Positions 31,985 to 44,300 of a stretch of DNA of 64,000 nucleotides are shown piece after piece. The notes beneath the pieces were generated by a model. The model ran no database searches. It saw only the letters and a program-made list of their open reading frames with translations, and was not told the origin of the DNA. The stretch's first letter is position 1. Every line of letters starts with the position of its first letter. The position numbers were made by a program, and so were the translations under genes. The stretch is from Melitaea cinxia (lineage: Eukaryota > Arthropoda > Insecta > Lepidoptera > Nymphalidae), in assembly GCF_905220565.1 (NCBI RefSeq), contig NC_059402.1, positions 9,177,501 to 9,241,500 on the forward strand, read 5' to 3'.

Positions 31985-32470
31985 AAAGTAAGCAAATTAA
32001 TGCTTGTGTTATAGATAACAGCCGACTGGTATAGTTACATATTTTTTTTATAAACTTACATATAAATAATACATATATAAATAAATATCAACTGAGGTAG
32101 GGCACAGCAGGAATTTCCTGCTCAAAATATGGAGCAGCCCGACGGGTAGTACCTCGACCTTACATAAGATCACAGCAAAATAATACTGTTTTCAAGCAGT
32201 ATTGTGTTCCTGTTGGTGAGTAAGGTGACCAGAGCTCCTAGGGGGATTGGGGATTGGGTCGGCAACGCGCTTGCGATGCTTCTGGTGTTGCAGGTGTCTA
32301 TAAGCTACGGTAATCGCTTACCATCAGGTGAGCCGTACGCTTGTTTGCCGACATAGTGCCATAAAAAAAAAAAATATATATATATATATATTACAACCAG
32401 ACTCGGGGTGGGAATCGAACCCATAAACCCCGGAGCAGAAAGTAGGGAAATTGCGCCAACGGGCTAGTCA
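31985..32470 (-). repeat. tRNA-derived SINE, split by another SINE
   Basis: On the minus strand the head at 32395-32470 has an A-box-like 'tagcccgttggcgcaa' and a B box 'gggttcgattcccaccccga'. The tail lies at 31985-32090. A second SINE (32095-32390) is inserted between the two. Partial relatives lie at 10370-10560 and 40555-40640. Confidence 0.75.
32095..32390 (+). repeat. SINE family C, copy 1
   Basis: Starts 'gaggtagggcacagcaggaa' and ends 'cgcttaccatcaggtgagcc', then 'gtacgcttgtttgcc' and an A-rich/(TA)n tail. The same family occurs at 37412-37606 and 43275-43485. Confidence 0.8.
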
Positions 32471-32804
32471 AAATGGTATAGATGTTTTTTAAGCTATTCA
32501 AAATTGATCTCAAACGTGTTATATTTTTTATAAATAATTTGATACTTGAATAAAACAAAATGTAATAAACATAAAACTATCAGCTAACACATAAATAGCA
32601 AATGAATAAAAAAATCAAATCAACTAAAATCAATCAAATTGCTATAATAAATCTGATATCGCAAATCTGGCGCAACCCTAGCGTTTCACCATTAATCCGT
32701 TTACTACACGCCGTTGTCCAGCATAGACGACTGTGGTGACGTCATAAGCGAATAGTGAAAAAAGTAGTGCAGTGCAACATGACGATACCTTAGAACATCG
32801 ATGT

Positions 32805-33062
32805 ATGATAAGAAAACCAGGATCTGATAATGGGATCCTAGAGAAATCGAGGGAAACCCTAAAAAATCCGCATAACTTTTTACTGGGTATACCGATTTAG
32901 ATGATTTTTAATTTAATCGAAAGCCGATGTTTATCATGTGGTCACATTTAAATTTCATCGAGATCTGATAACAAATTTTTGAGTAATCTGTGATAATGCG
33001 TATTTATTTGACTATTTTTTCGTCTACCTACGTTGTATTACTTGTCGATGTAATTGAAGTTG
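32805..33062 (-). repeat. dispersed repeat family E, partial copy
   Basis: Contains 'aaaaccaggatctgataatg', 'ccgcataactttttactggg' and 'tgtcgatgtaattgaagt', matching the inner end of the family E copy at 29738-30352. Confidence 0.75.
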
Positions 33063-33480
33063 GTAACTTTTATTACTCCCTTTTTAGTTATAATTATCTA
33101 ATACGAAAAATTACAAATTCGAATTTGGTTAATTTTTTTAAAATTACCTTTCATATATATTATTTCGATTCGATTCGAACTCGATATAATATAGCGTGCC
33201 GCACAGCACGTCTCTTCAAAACCGTAGGTAAGCTGCGCCGCCGTAGTCGTCCAGTCGTGACAGTGACGTCATGACGATAGAAAAGAGTGTTGTGCTTTAC
33301 TACGATTATTTTTGTAATGTTTGTTTTTTATTTATGTTATTGTAAGTATATATATGTCAGCAATAGCACTGTTGTACGCAATTAGAAAGGAATTATTAAA
33401 CAACAGATGCAACGATCGCGCCACCTAGCACATCGTTCGATAGTCACCTACCCTCATTTATTATATTACTCGAATTGTTC
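33063..33480. other. intergenic, no gene seen
   Basis: AT-rich sequence with a modest GC patch at 33190-33270. No coding region is supported. Confidence 0.3.
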
Positions 33481-33487
33481 TGACATG

Positions 33488-33650
33488 TATAAAACGAACG
33501 GTGTCACCTCGGCTAAGACAGTCTTGGCTCTGGCTTGGCACGATACATTTGTTGTATCCTGCTAGTAGCTTAACCTAGACTCATTCGATAATTAATTTGT
33601 GCATACGAATTAATTGTTACATATTATGGCGGATAACTCGAGCAGTGAAG
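33488..33650 (+). promoter_or_regulatory. possible TATA promoter, leader and orphan first exon
   Basis: A TATA-like 'tataaaa' (33488) is followed about 138 bp later by ATG (33626-33628). That opens MADNSSSEG and runs straight into a consensus donor (gtgagc at 33651). Without splicing the frame stops after 11 residues. No downstream exon was recognised on the plus strand. It may be an orphaned promoter-exon copy or an LTR-derived piece. Confidence 0.3.
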
Positions 33651-34500
33651 GTGAGCGTTGATGCGCATCCCAAAGGAGATCTCCTTAAACCTACACCTGG
33701 GTCGCAAGTCCTAGGCACTGCTCTGAGTTACTCCCTATGCCACACGATAGATTGGATCGGATCGCTGAAGAGCGCGCATGTATCCACGTGTTCGGTAGAC
33801 ATTACAATTTCGTTATAATCTTTTGAAGTACTACCCACATAATATTGTAAAGAGTGCGAGTATGACCTACGCCCGCGCCTTGCGAATATAGAAAAGGAGC
33901 TTCCAACAGTCGAAAGACTACATATATAACGACTGCAAGATAACACAAGAAAAATATTGAAAAAATAAACCTTCCTAGAAGAACCTTATATAAGTAGTAA
34001 TTTATTGTATAAAACCAACAAAAACAAGTCACTGTGTGGTACTCGATAACGACTCTTGGCAACACTATTTTTTTTCGTAGGTATTTTTGTTTATTTTATG
34101 CCTTGGCGTACAGGGCACGGGAATAGATTTGAGGCGTGGCGTTCAAAAGGTTAAAGGATTACGAGAAGCATAAATAAAGTCATGTTGGTATAAAAATCAA
34201 AAGTTTTAATGGTATTTTCTGAATCGCACCAAGCTTTCATTTACTTTTAGTATACAGAATGATTTTTTATAAACTATAATACATTTTTGAGTTACCCTTC
34301 AGGAAATCATGGAACACAATTATTCAATGTGCCTTAAAACAGGTTATAATAATCATAATTTTAATTTTGTCTGACTTAACGTCCATTATTAAATTACATT
34401 TTAATGGCACATGTAGTTAATTATTACAAACCAAACACTTGGTCAACTTGCTATTATCGTCAAAACTAATTCAAAAAGTTTAGGAAGTAGATAACGCGAT
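33651..34500. other. intergenic, no gene seen
   Basis: No recognisable domain; the short frames on both strands look spurious. Confidence 0.3.
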
Positions 34501-35372
34501 AATATGAATTAATTTATTACTGTTAATATATTATCTAGCTGCAAATAGACACTACTTTAAAGTCAGACAAAATGTTATTTTCACAATACAATAATATCAC
34601 ATTTTAAATGCATTAAGAAATGTCATCTGCTATAATATGTAACGAAATTGTAATCAATCTCATCAGAAGAAAGAAAAAGAGTTTAATAAAATAAATAAAT
34701 AAATAATTAACCACTGGTACAATTGAAAAACCATTATGAGATTTTTAACGGAAGTGAAAATTATACTCCCGGTAGAATAATAATTTATGGGATTTTTCCT
34801 TTGTATGACGTTAAATAAACCAATTCTATATTTTAACACTAATTTACAAACTACTATTTACATTTTATTTATAGGTATATATAAATATGTATAATTATAT
34901 CGATAGCGATCTCGATAACCCTATTTTTCACATAATCAGCGATTTAATGTATAATTAACTAATAATGGTCACAATAACAACTCGATAGATATTTTCATGT
35001 AAATAAACAAGCAGTAGTGTACAGGCTGGCGCGTTCCGCGCCATCGTTTTCGTCTTATATTGCACATTACACTTGAGCGATCGCTCATTCCATTTGCTCT
35101 GCTAGTGGTCGCCTCGCCATCGACAACTTCCATCCGACGCGTCCGAATTACGATTCCACTCGGCTACTTTACGATTTAATATTACACTAAGAGTCGAACG
35201 CGTCAAGACCGGCGAGACGAGCGACGGTCATTTCGAAAGCGACGTTACAATAAATAATTTTCTATGCCGATAGTGTGAAACGGTTCACTTCGAAATAGTC
35301 GTACTCTCACTCGGTGATGTCATTTAAGTTAAGCTATGTACACGGAGAGCGGCAGGTCGCGGGCGGTCGCTA
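34501..35372 (-). other. 3' UTR region of the AUTS2-like gene (inferred)
   Basis: Downstream (minus strand) of the stop at 35373. The first roughly 350 bp are less AT-rich than the flank and probably transcribed. Minus-strand AATAAA-type signals (TTTATT on the plus strand) occur near 34865 and 34508. Confidence 0.45.
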
Positions 35373-38300
35373 TCATCGCGGTTCCTCCTTCTTGAGCAGG
35401 TCGAGCGGCGCCAGCGGAGCCAGCGAAGGCGCGAGCGGCGCCAGCGGGGCCAGCGGCGCGTGCGCGCCCAGCGGCGGCAGCGGCGCGCCCGGCAGCGAGC
35501 GATGCAGGAGCGGACTCGACTTCAACTGCTGATGATGGGCGTAAGCGCTCAGCATCTTTGCACGGTCCTCCTCTGCACGTATCGCCGCTTCGACTAGCGG
35601 TGCGAATCTCATGTGTTGCAACGGATCGAACGCGCGATACGGATCCCAGTGGGGAGGCGGCGGATACGCGGGCAGAGTGGGCGGAGGCCGCGGAGGTTCC
35701 TTGCGATCGTCTTTCGAAGTCTCCGGGACGCCGTTTCGCAGCGGGGAACGCGTCCGCACCCTCTCGAGATCGCGCTCGCGCTGCTCACGCGCCTTTCTTC
35801 GCTCTCGCTCTTCGCGATCTCGTCTCTCGCGCTCCTCTCGCTCGCGCCGCGCCCGCTCGCGCTCCTCGTGCTCGCGGCGCACCTCCGCGGCGGCGGACAC
35901 GGGCGGGCGCACGCCGCGCCACGCGTCGTGCAGCGAGCCCATGGGCGGACCGTGGTGGACGCCGTGCAGCGACGACGAGAGAGCGAGTTCACGCCCGTAC
36001 GCCGAGAGGCCGAACGGGGTGGGCGCTCCAGGAAAGGGACCGGCGCCGTACCGCCCGAACGGTGACACCCCTGAAACGCCCAAATGCCGGTCAGTGGGCG
36101 GCGCTAGAGGGCTGGGTGTGAGTGAGGGCCGCGCGGGGTACCGGACGATACCTAGGGGCGCGTGATGCGGCAGGTAGGGACCGGGCGGTAGCTCGTACGG
36201 TGAGCGATAAGTCGGCGGCGGAGGCGGTGCCGGGGCGGGGAATGCGCGAAGTTTATCCTTTTCGGCGTTGCTGACGGACACGCTGGCTCCTCCGGACTTT
36301 TCCTTCTGTTGATGATTGTAGATTTCCCAGGCGATTCGAACGTGCATTGCGTTCCACTTGCCGGTTTTCTGAATAAAGATATGTTTGTAAATTTAGTTTC
36401 ATTATATTAATTTATTTGAAACATGCATAATTAATAATAAATGTTAGCATGCGTGTACAGTATTGAAGTGTGAAAGAAAACCTACCATAACAGCAGGACG
36501 CGGTGGTAGTTTAGTGGCGGAGTCGCTTGCTGCGGACACTACGGGCTGTTAACATGAGGCGATGCAATGTTAATGATGACAGCAAACGAAAGAGAGAAGC
36601 ATTAAGCTTGCTTGCAGTGATTATAGCAAAAGAAATATTGAAAATAATGGTAAAAATAAATTAACTAAATAAACCATATTTCCCATAGAATAGTTAACAA
36701 TGTTTAGATTATTAATCTACAAATATGATAGCAGGATGAAATTAAAGTATGAACAACAAAATAAATAATAGTAGTGATAGTATAAGTAGGGGACCGGCTT
36801 CGTACCGTACCGTACTTGGTAGTCTAGTCTACAAATAAAATCTATACTTGTACTTATTTTGTTCTATTGAACTCCTAATTATATTCCTAAAATGTAGAAG
36901 TAAAATTGTTTATGAATGTTTACCTTAGGAGCATAAGAGGTAAGGGGCGCTGGTGGTACGTATGGTGCAGTTGGATGCAAGAGACTCGACGAGTAGGGGT
37001 AGCCAAGTCCGAGACCAGTTCGATACAACGATGTCATCTTTCCAACATCCTTGAACTGAATTTAAAAATTTAAGTTATTTACATTTCAATGCAAAAAAAA
37101 AAATATTTGTGACTTCATATGGCATATAAAAAACATTTTTGTATAAAATATAAACATAAAAAACATACTGAAAAGATGTACATCAAACCAAAATTGTTTA
37201 ACTATAATAAAGTTTAATGATTCTTGATAGACTACAAAACAACGTTATAATTCAGAATGAAATGATAAATTTCTTTTCACATCACAAACAATTGTTATAA
37301 AATGATCACTAATTATAACTGATACCCAATTAATGAACATATTTTCACAAGAACTATACTACTTTCGTTTCGTCTTCGTAATATTAATAATGGTAAATTA
37401 TTTTGGTTAGGCACGGCATATTGAGATAGAACACAGCAGGGAATAAACCACTCAAAATCTTGAGCAGCATTCCTGGAATGTAAGAACAGGATAATACTGC
37501 TCTCAAGTTCTGTTGTGCTCTTGTAGTGAGTAAAGTTCTCTTCGTGTTACAGAGGAGGATGAGTTGGCAGCATGCTTGAGATGCTTTTGGTGTTGCAGGC
37601 ATATGTAGGCAGCGGTTAGCGGGTTCGATTCCCGCTCGGGATGGATATTTCTATTTGTAGAAACATTTGTTTCTGGTATGGATGTCTATCATTTTGGTTC
37701 TCCTCACTGCCTTGGAGAGCACGTTAACCTGTAGGTCCTGATAGCAATCATTCATCATTATCATCATTACAGCCTATACAGTCCACTGCTGGACATAGGC
37801 CTCCACAAGTTTACGCCAAAAATAACGTGAACTCATGTGTTTTGCCCACAGTGAAACTGAGAAAATAGGGACGCAATAGCTGCGCTAACTTATTTTGTTA
37901 TTTCACCGCTTTATAAAAATGCAGTTAATGAGTACTTTAAAGGTTTTAATGACTTATTTTAGGTTTAGGCAATTTGTTCTTGATCATCATTACAGCCTAT
38001 ACAGTCCACTGCTGGACATTTCATCATTACAGCCTATACAGGCCTCCACAAGTTTACGCCAAAAATAACGTGAACTCATGTGTTTTGCCCATAGTCACCA
38101 CGCTGGGCAGGCGGGTTGGTGACCGCAGTACTGGCTTTTTCGCACCAAAGACGCTGCTGCCCGTCTTCGGCCTGTGTATTTCAAAGCCAGCACTTGGATG
38201 GTTATCCCGCCATCGGTCGGCTTCTTAAGTTCCAAGGTGGTTGTGGAACCTTGTTATCCCTTAGTCGCCTCTTACGACATCCACGGGAAGAGAGGGGGTG

Positions 38301-41300
38301 GCTAAATTCTTTAGTGCCGTAGCCACATAGCACAATCATTACTCATAGGGAATATATCGACTAAATCACAGTGTAGCAACGTGGTGGATAATCTCTGATC
38401 CTTCTCCTACATGAGGAGAGAGGCCTATGTCCAGCAGTGGGATGTTATAAGTTGAATCGTGATAGGGTACTGTATCTTATTACAGGCCGTAACGCTTGCT
38501 TATCACTCTAGTTATATAAAAAAAATATATCCTTCACTTAATAAAGGGGTGTGTTGTACTAGCAGCTGATGCGGTGGTCAGGCATTTATAGGTTTTACTG
38601 TAACTGCTGACCGTCAAGGGTCGTACGGTTGTTTAGCATTAGCCATTTAAACAATACAAGAAACACTCACTAAAGGCGCGTGAGGCACCAGCAGCTGGTG
38701 CGGGTGGTGCGGGGCGGGCGGCGCGTGCGGCGCGTGCGGCGCGTGGGGCGCGTGCGGCGCGTGCGCGTGCGCGTGCGTGGCGGGCGGGTGCTGGTGCACG
38801 TGCGTGTGCTGGTGCTGGTGGTGGTGCAGCTCCGTGCGCACGCCCACCGCGCCCGCCGCCGCCAGGAAGCGGCTGTCGAGCTCGCGCCGGAGAAGATCGG
38901 CGCCGGGACCTTGAAAATAATAATAATCTTTGTTTACAATATATCTACATATTAATACTTGAAACAAAAACTTTGTATCCCTTTTTATGAAAATTGCGAC
39001 GACGGAGGTGTATGAAATTTTGTACACTTATAGCTTATACAAAGAATGAGTGCAGAATGCTAATATTTTTATTAAATTTTGCATAAACAATACATCAATC
39101 AATAAAAACATCATCATTATTCAATAACACAAGCTACCACGTATCTGACACAAACACGCATAATACTGTTTTATTTTACCCGGCGTCAATGAAACTGGGT
39201 CATATTGACCCGAGACAATTTTAAGCTGATATATTTTATTTTTGCTTTGGTTCTATGGATCGAAAGTTTGTGTAGCTGGAGATATGGCCCCCTTCTACCC
39301 GCTCCATTGGTTCACTCAGTGCGGCGCCACGTGCACTGGGAGATACAAGTGCGTCAAGTGAAAACGGAACATTATGACCCAGCGTCATCGTTTGTGTAGT
39401 AATTTTGTGACTTACATTTATTTGCTTGTTTATTGTTTAATGTTAATTAACTTTGTTTTTTTAAAGATTTTTAGTGAAAATGACATTGATAAATGATAAT
39501 AACAATGAAGACTCCCTGGTGCTTCAGACGTGGATATTACAGACCATTTATCTGAACGCAGTAATGACAGTGAAAGTGAACAAGAAGCTAGTGATAAGGG
39601 GTCAGATTCAGATAATATCGATCTTGCGTACAAAGTCGATCTTGATTACCACGGAAAGGATGGAACTATGTGGCGAAAAGCACCAGCAAGATCGTATGTA
39701 CTTTCCAGCTGACGAACTCAGTGCTATATACAAAAATTCAAAATGATAGCCACTGATGATTTTCTAGACAATGTTAAATATGAGCCATAATAGGGCCAAA
39801 AGGAATGATACACGCAGTAAAAGACGATATTTTCTAAATAAGCTGGGCGTTGATCTAATTCACGAGCATTTACAAACTCAGTAGGATTTCACAAGGTGAC
39901 CCTTATGAAGAGCATCCCCAAAAAGTTCCAAGAACTTGCAGTAAATATCAAGTACGTCTGTCCTAAAGGATAACAAAACGCCTCACAGCTGTCATGCGTT
40001 ACACATTTACATTTGCCCAGGCGGAATGATTCCATACTGCAATGATTGCAGCAGCTCCGTGGGCCTGATTGATGACGTAGAGGACTGATCTGTTTTTATT
40101 TTTATATTATGAAGCTTATGTGATATCTCTATTAGTACATAAGACTATTGAATCCTATTGTTGCTACGAATACTTTACCAAAAATTCAAAATATAAATAT
40201 GTTATGTTTTAAAGTTGATTTTGCACGTGTTAAGGAAAAAGTGAATAACAGTTGAATTTCTAGAACTTATTGTTATTATTTTTATTTTACTACCTAATCA
40301 AAGGAGTACTCTTAATAAACAGTCATTAAAATTTAGGTGACTTGCAAAATTATTTGAAAAATTATTGATAAAATTCGGGTCAATATGACTCGGCGTCACC
40401 GTCCTCGTCCGTCGTAATTATTTTCCCGTCATTTGCGCCAAGTTAATGTTCAAACTTATAATTTCAATTAATCATGGTCGAATTTCGACCACTGGGGGAC
40501 CACTAGTAATATTAAGTATATTATAACAGACACACAAGTTCGCCTGTTCTTACAGTAAGCAACTTAACGCTTGTGTATAGGTAACACCTGACTGATATAG
40601 TTAATTTATTTTAAACATAGAGAGAATAAATATATAAATAAAGATAAATATTATTCAATTATTTATTGCCATAATCATACTAATATTTCAGGTATATTAC
40701 TTAATGTACACGTAATTATGTTCACTGCCCTGCGGTTTCACCCGCGTTTGTTTGAGGGAAAAATGTGATCCTCCCCCTTTCTCAGTAACTGTACTGTACT
40801 ATCTGACACAAAAATAATTTTCATAATTCGAACCAGTAGTTCCTTAGATTAGCGCATTGAAACAAACAATAATATCTATCAATAAGACATACAGATGTAT
40901 GAAGCTGTGAAGATGACAATCCAGACTATCCCATATTGTTGCAGGTTTGTTGCACTTTTTTTCTATCACATTTGCATTTCATTCAGTTAATATGCAGACT
41001 CTAGAACTCAAATTACCTATTTATAAACAAGACATATTCCGTGCATCTCCCATAAACTAGTTTATAAGACCTAGTAATGTAATAGGAACTTACTAGTTTG
41101 AAACAGTGATTCTGCTGAGAAAGGGTTGGGGTTAGGCGGAGCAAGCGGCGCACCGAACAACGGTGGTGCTGGCGCGAACCCAGCCGGTCGATCCGTAGCC
41201 GACGGTCTGCTGGAGAATAAATTGTAAACATAAATTACTCTGCTTATACATTGTTATATTTTATTTCAAATACATTAAACACAAAATATATCACATTCGC

Positions 41301-44300
41301 ATTCAGCCTGTAACGTCCGACTGTTGGGCATAGACCTCTTTCTCCATGTAGGAGAAGGATTAGAACTGAATTCATCACGCTGATCCACTGCAGGTTGGCA
41401 GATAATTACGTTCCTTACTCATAAGTAACGATCGCTATCAGGTATTTGATACCAACCAGGACAGATTGCTTAACGTGCTCTCCGAGGCATGGTTAGGAGA
41501 CCCACAAGGACAGACATCCAAACCGGTAAGAAATATTTGTAAGAATACTAATATTCATCCCCAGCAGGAATCGAAACCGCAAACCGTCGGTGTTTTAGGC
41601 CAGGAAAATATATATATTTCAGTAATTTTTAGTAAATCATTTAGTGTTTTTTATATTTGACTACTAGAAAGATGAAAATATCAACTAATACTTTGATTGA
41701 AAATATTAAATTTGATTAATTTTGTAATTAATTATTACGGTAAATAAAAATTAACATATCAAACAATTTAACGGTTTTATTATTAAGCAAGTAGTAGAGA
41801 CGCCGAGTTGGCGCAACGGGTACAGCCATGGATGGATTACCTGTTGCGTTGGCGGTTGCGGGTTCGATCCCCGTACATGACAAACACTTGTATTCGCCAT
41901 ACAGGTGTTAGCCGTGGTCTGGGTGTTTGTGCAGTCCTTGTGGGTCTCTCCACCATGCCTCGGAGAGCACGTTAAGCCATCGGTCCCGGTTGTTATCGTG
42001 TACACCTGATAGTGATCGTTACTCATAGTAGGGAATATATCCGCCAAACCGCATTAGAGCAGCGTGGTGGATTAAGCTCTGATCCTTCACCTACATGGGG
42101 AAAGAGGCCTATGCCCAGTAGTGGGATATTACAGGCTGAAGCGAAGTAGTAGTGTCAGTGTCAAAACAGAAACTAAAATTATGTATCATATGGTATCGGT
42201 ATGTACGGCAGGTAGGGGAAAAAAAATTAAGCAAGGCCATGAGATAAAATTACAATTTGATTTCTACATATACTCACGTTACACCCCAGTGCGCAGGCGG
42301 CTTCGCGCTCGAGCTGATACTGGGAACTGTAGGTACTGGCGCGAGGGAATGTGACAAGTGGGGTGCGGCCGGCGTCGGTGCTGTCGGCGTGGGAGCAGCC
42401 AGCCCCGTAAGACCTCCGATCGAACTTAATCCAGTACTAAGCGATCCTAGGGAACTGCCTATTGTAGGAACCGGTCCCTGGTGAGTAGATAACTATTATT
42501 AAAACGTGTAAAAAAATGGAGTAGTATTAGGTGATAACTAAATTCTAAATTAAATTATTTAGTAGTAGGCCACAAAGGACTCCAATTTTAAATGATTCAA
42601 GTTTTGGTTTCATTTTCTTGGTTATAATTACGAATTATTGATACGTAAAGAACACGTACCTGTGTAAATTGTTATTATTGAAAAAAAAAAAATGCTGTGT
42701 GGTTACGGCATTAAAGAATATAGCCACTCCCTCTCTTCCCGTGGGTGTCGTAAGTGGCGACTAAGGGATAACACAGTTCCACTACCACCCTGCAACTTAT
42801 AAGGCCGACTGATGGCGGGATAACCATCCAACTTTGAAAGGCTTTGAAATCCACAGACCGAAGACGGGCAGCAGCGTCTTCGGTGCGACAAAGCCAGCCC
42901 TGCGGTCACCAACCCGCCTGCCAGCATGGTGACTATGGGCAAAACACATGAGTTCACGCCATTCTTGGCTCGAACGTGTGGAGGCCTATGTCCAGTAGTT
43001 GGACTGCGATAAGCTGATGTGATGTGATGAAATAAAAATATGGTAACCACTACCAGAGGGCACGTAATGTTTTTACGTACAGGTAACTGAGCAGGCAGCG
43101 GCGCGGCCAGTGGAGCGGCGAGTGGAGCAGCTAGTGGCGCGGCGAGCGGAGCCGTCAGTGCCGACGACACTGTAGGTGCCGCACTTGTACCTCCCGATGC
43201 TGGCGTGCTACGCGATAAACTGCTAATGTTGCTGCTGGAAGTAAACACAATTAAATATTAAATTACTAAGAAACTTAAGTGTGGTAGGGCAAAGCAGTAA
43301 ATATCCTGCTCAAAATCTGAAGCAGCCCAACTGGGGAAGTGCCTCGACCTTACAGAAGACCATAGCTAAATAATACTGGTTTCAAAAAGTATGGTGTTCC
43401 AGTGGTGAGTAAGGTTCCTGGGAGGATTGGAGGTAGGGTCAGCAACACGTTTGCGATGCTTCTGGTATTGAAGGTGTCTATACTTCACTTTTTTGCTATC
43501 CTAGTTGTATAAAATGAGCATAATTGATAAGCATGCACTTGTGTTAGTGTGAGCCCACATCGTGTATGGTTTACTTGCTTGAAAAATATCTAGTATTACT
43601 AGAATAAGTAATTTATGAATTTGACATTTAACACGAAGATTTTGCTCATATAAAGGTTTTTACAGCAGTATAATTCGATAAAATATATGAAATTCAAAAA
43701 AAAAAGACCAGAGGAACCTCTTATTGTTTTTATTGTGCCCATTATTCCTTAGCCACGTAAGTCCTTCTTCACAAATAAAAAAAAAAAAACGTCATTAACA
43801 TATATTTTCTGTATTTAGCCATGTAGACTTGGTAAAAAATATCACCTGAAACTCTCTCGTTCCCTGTTGGGACTGTGGCCTCGTGGGGAGTATGACAGTG
43901 GCGCGTGCGCACCCGCGCCGCCCAGTGAACCCGGTGTGTGTGGCCTCAGACCTTTAGGAGTTTTGGGTGCAACTAACGGCGATGCCGACAAACTTGTTCT
44001 CTGAAATAAAAAGCATAATATATACATACATTTAAAAATTATTGATATTTTGTAGTTCTAAAGATAATGTAATTGAGACTTAATAAGTTTATATTAGACA
44101 GATATGTGTTTAAATTTCATATAAATCAAATTGACATTAAATAAGAGAAATGTATATATATGCATTAGTCTTCCTAGTATTCACTCTAAATAATTTATAG
44201 AACGATTGGTAAAAATGATATTGATATAATAATAATACTAACCGTATCGGCCGAATTTCTAGGTGAAGCAGCAGATGGTGGTAGGTAGGGACTGTGCTGT

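Noticed and set aside
35558..36165. Long plus-strand open frames (up to 187 codons) opposite the last AUTS2-like exon
   Set aside because: They are Arg/Ala-rich shadows caused by the GC-rich minus-strand coding sequence, with no splice or domain support.
38680..38955. Plus-strand Arg/Val-rich frame
   Set aside because: It is the antisense of the His-rich AUTS2-like exon (38671-38909).
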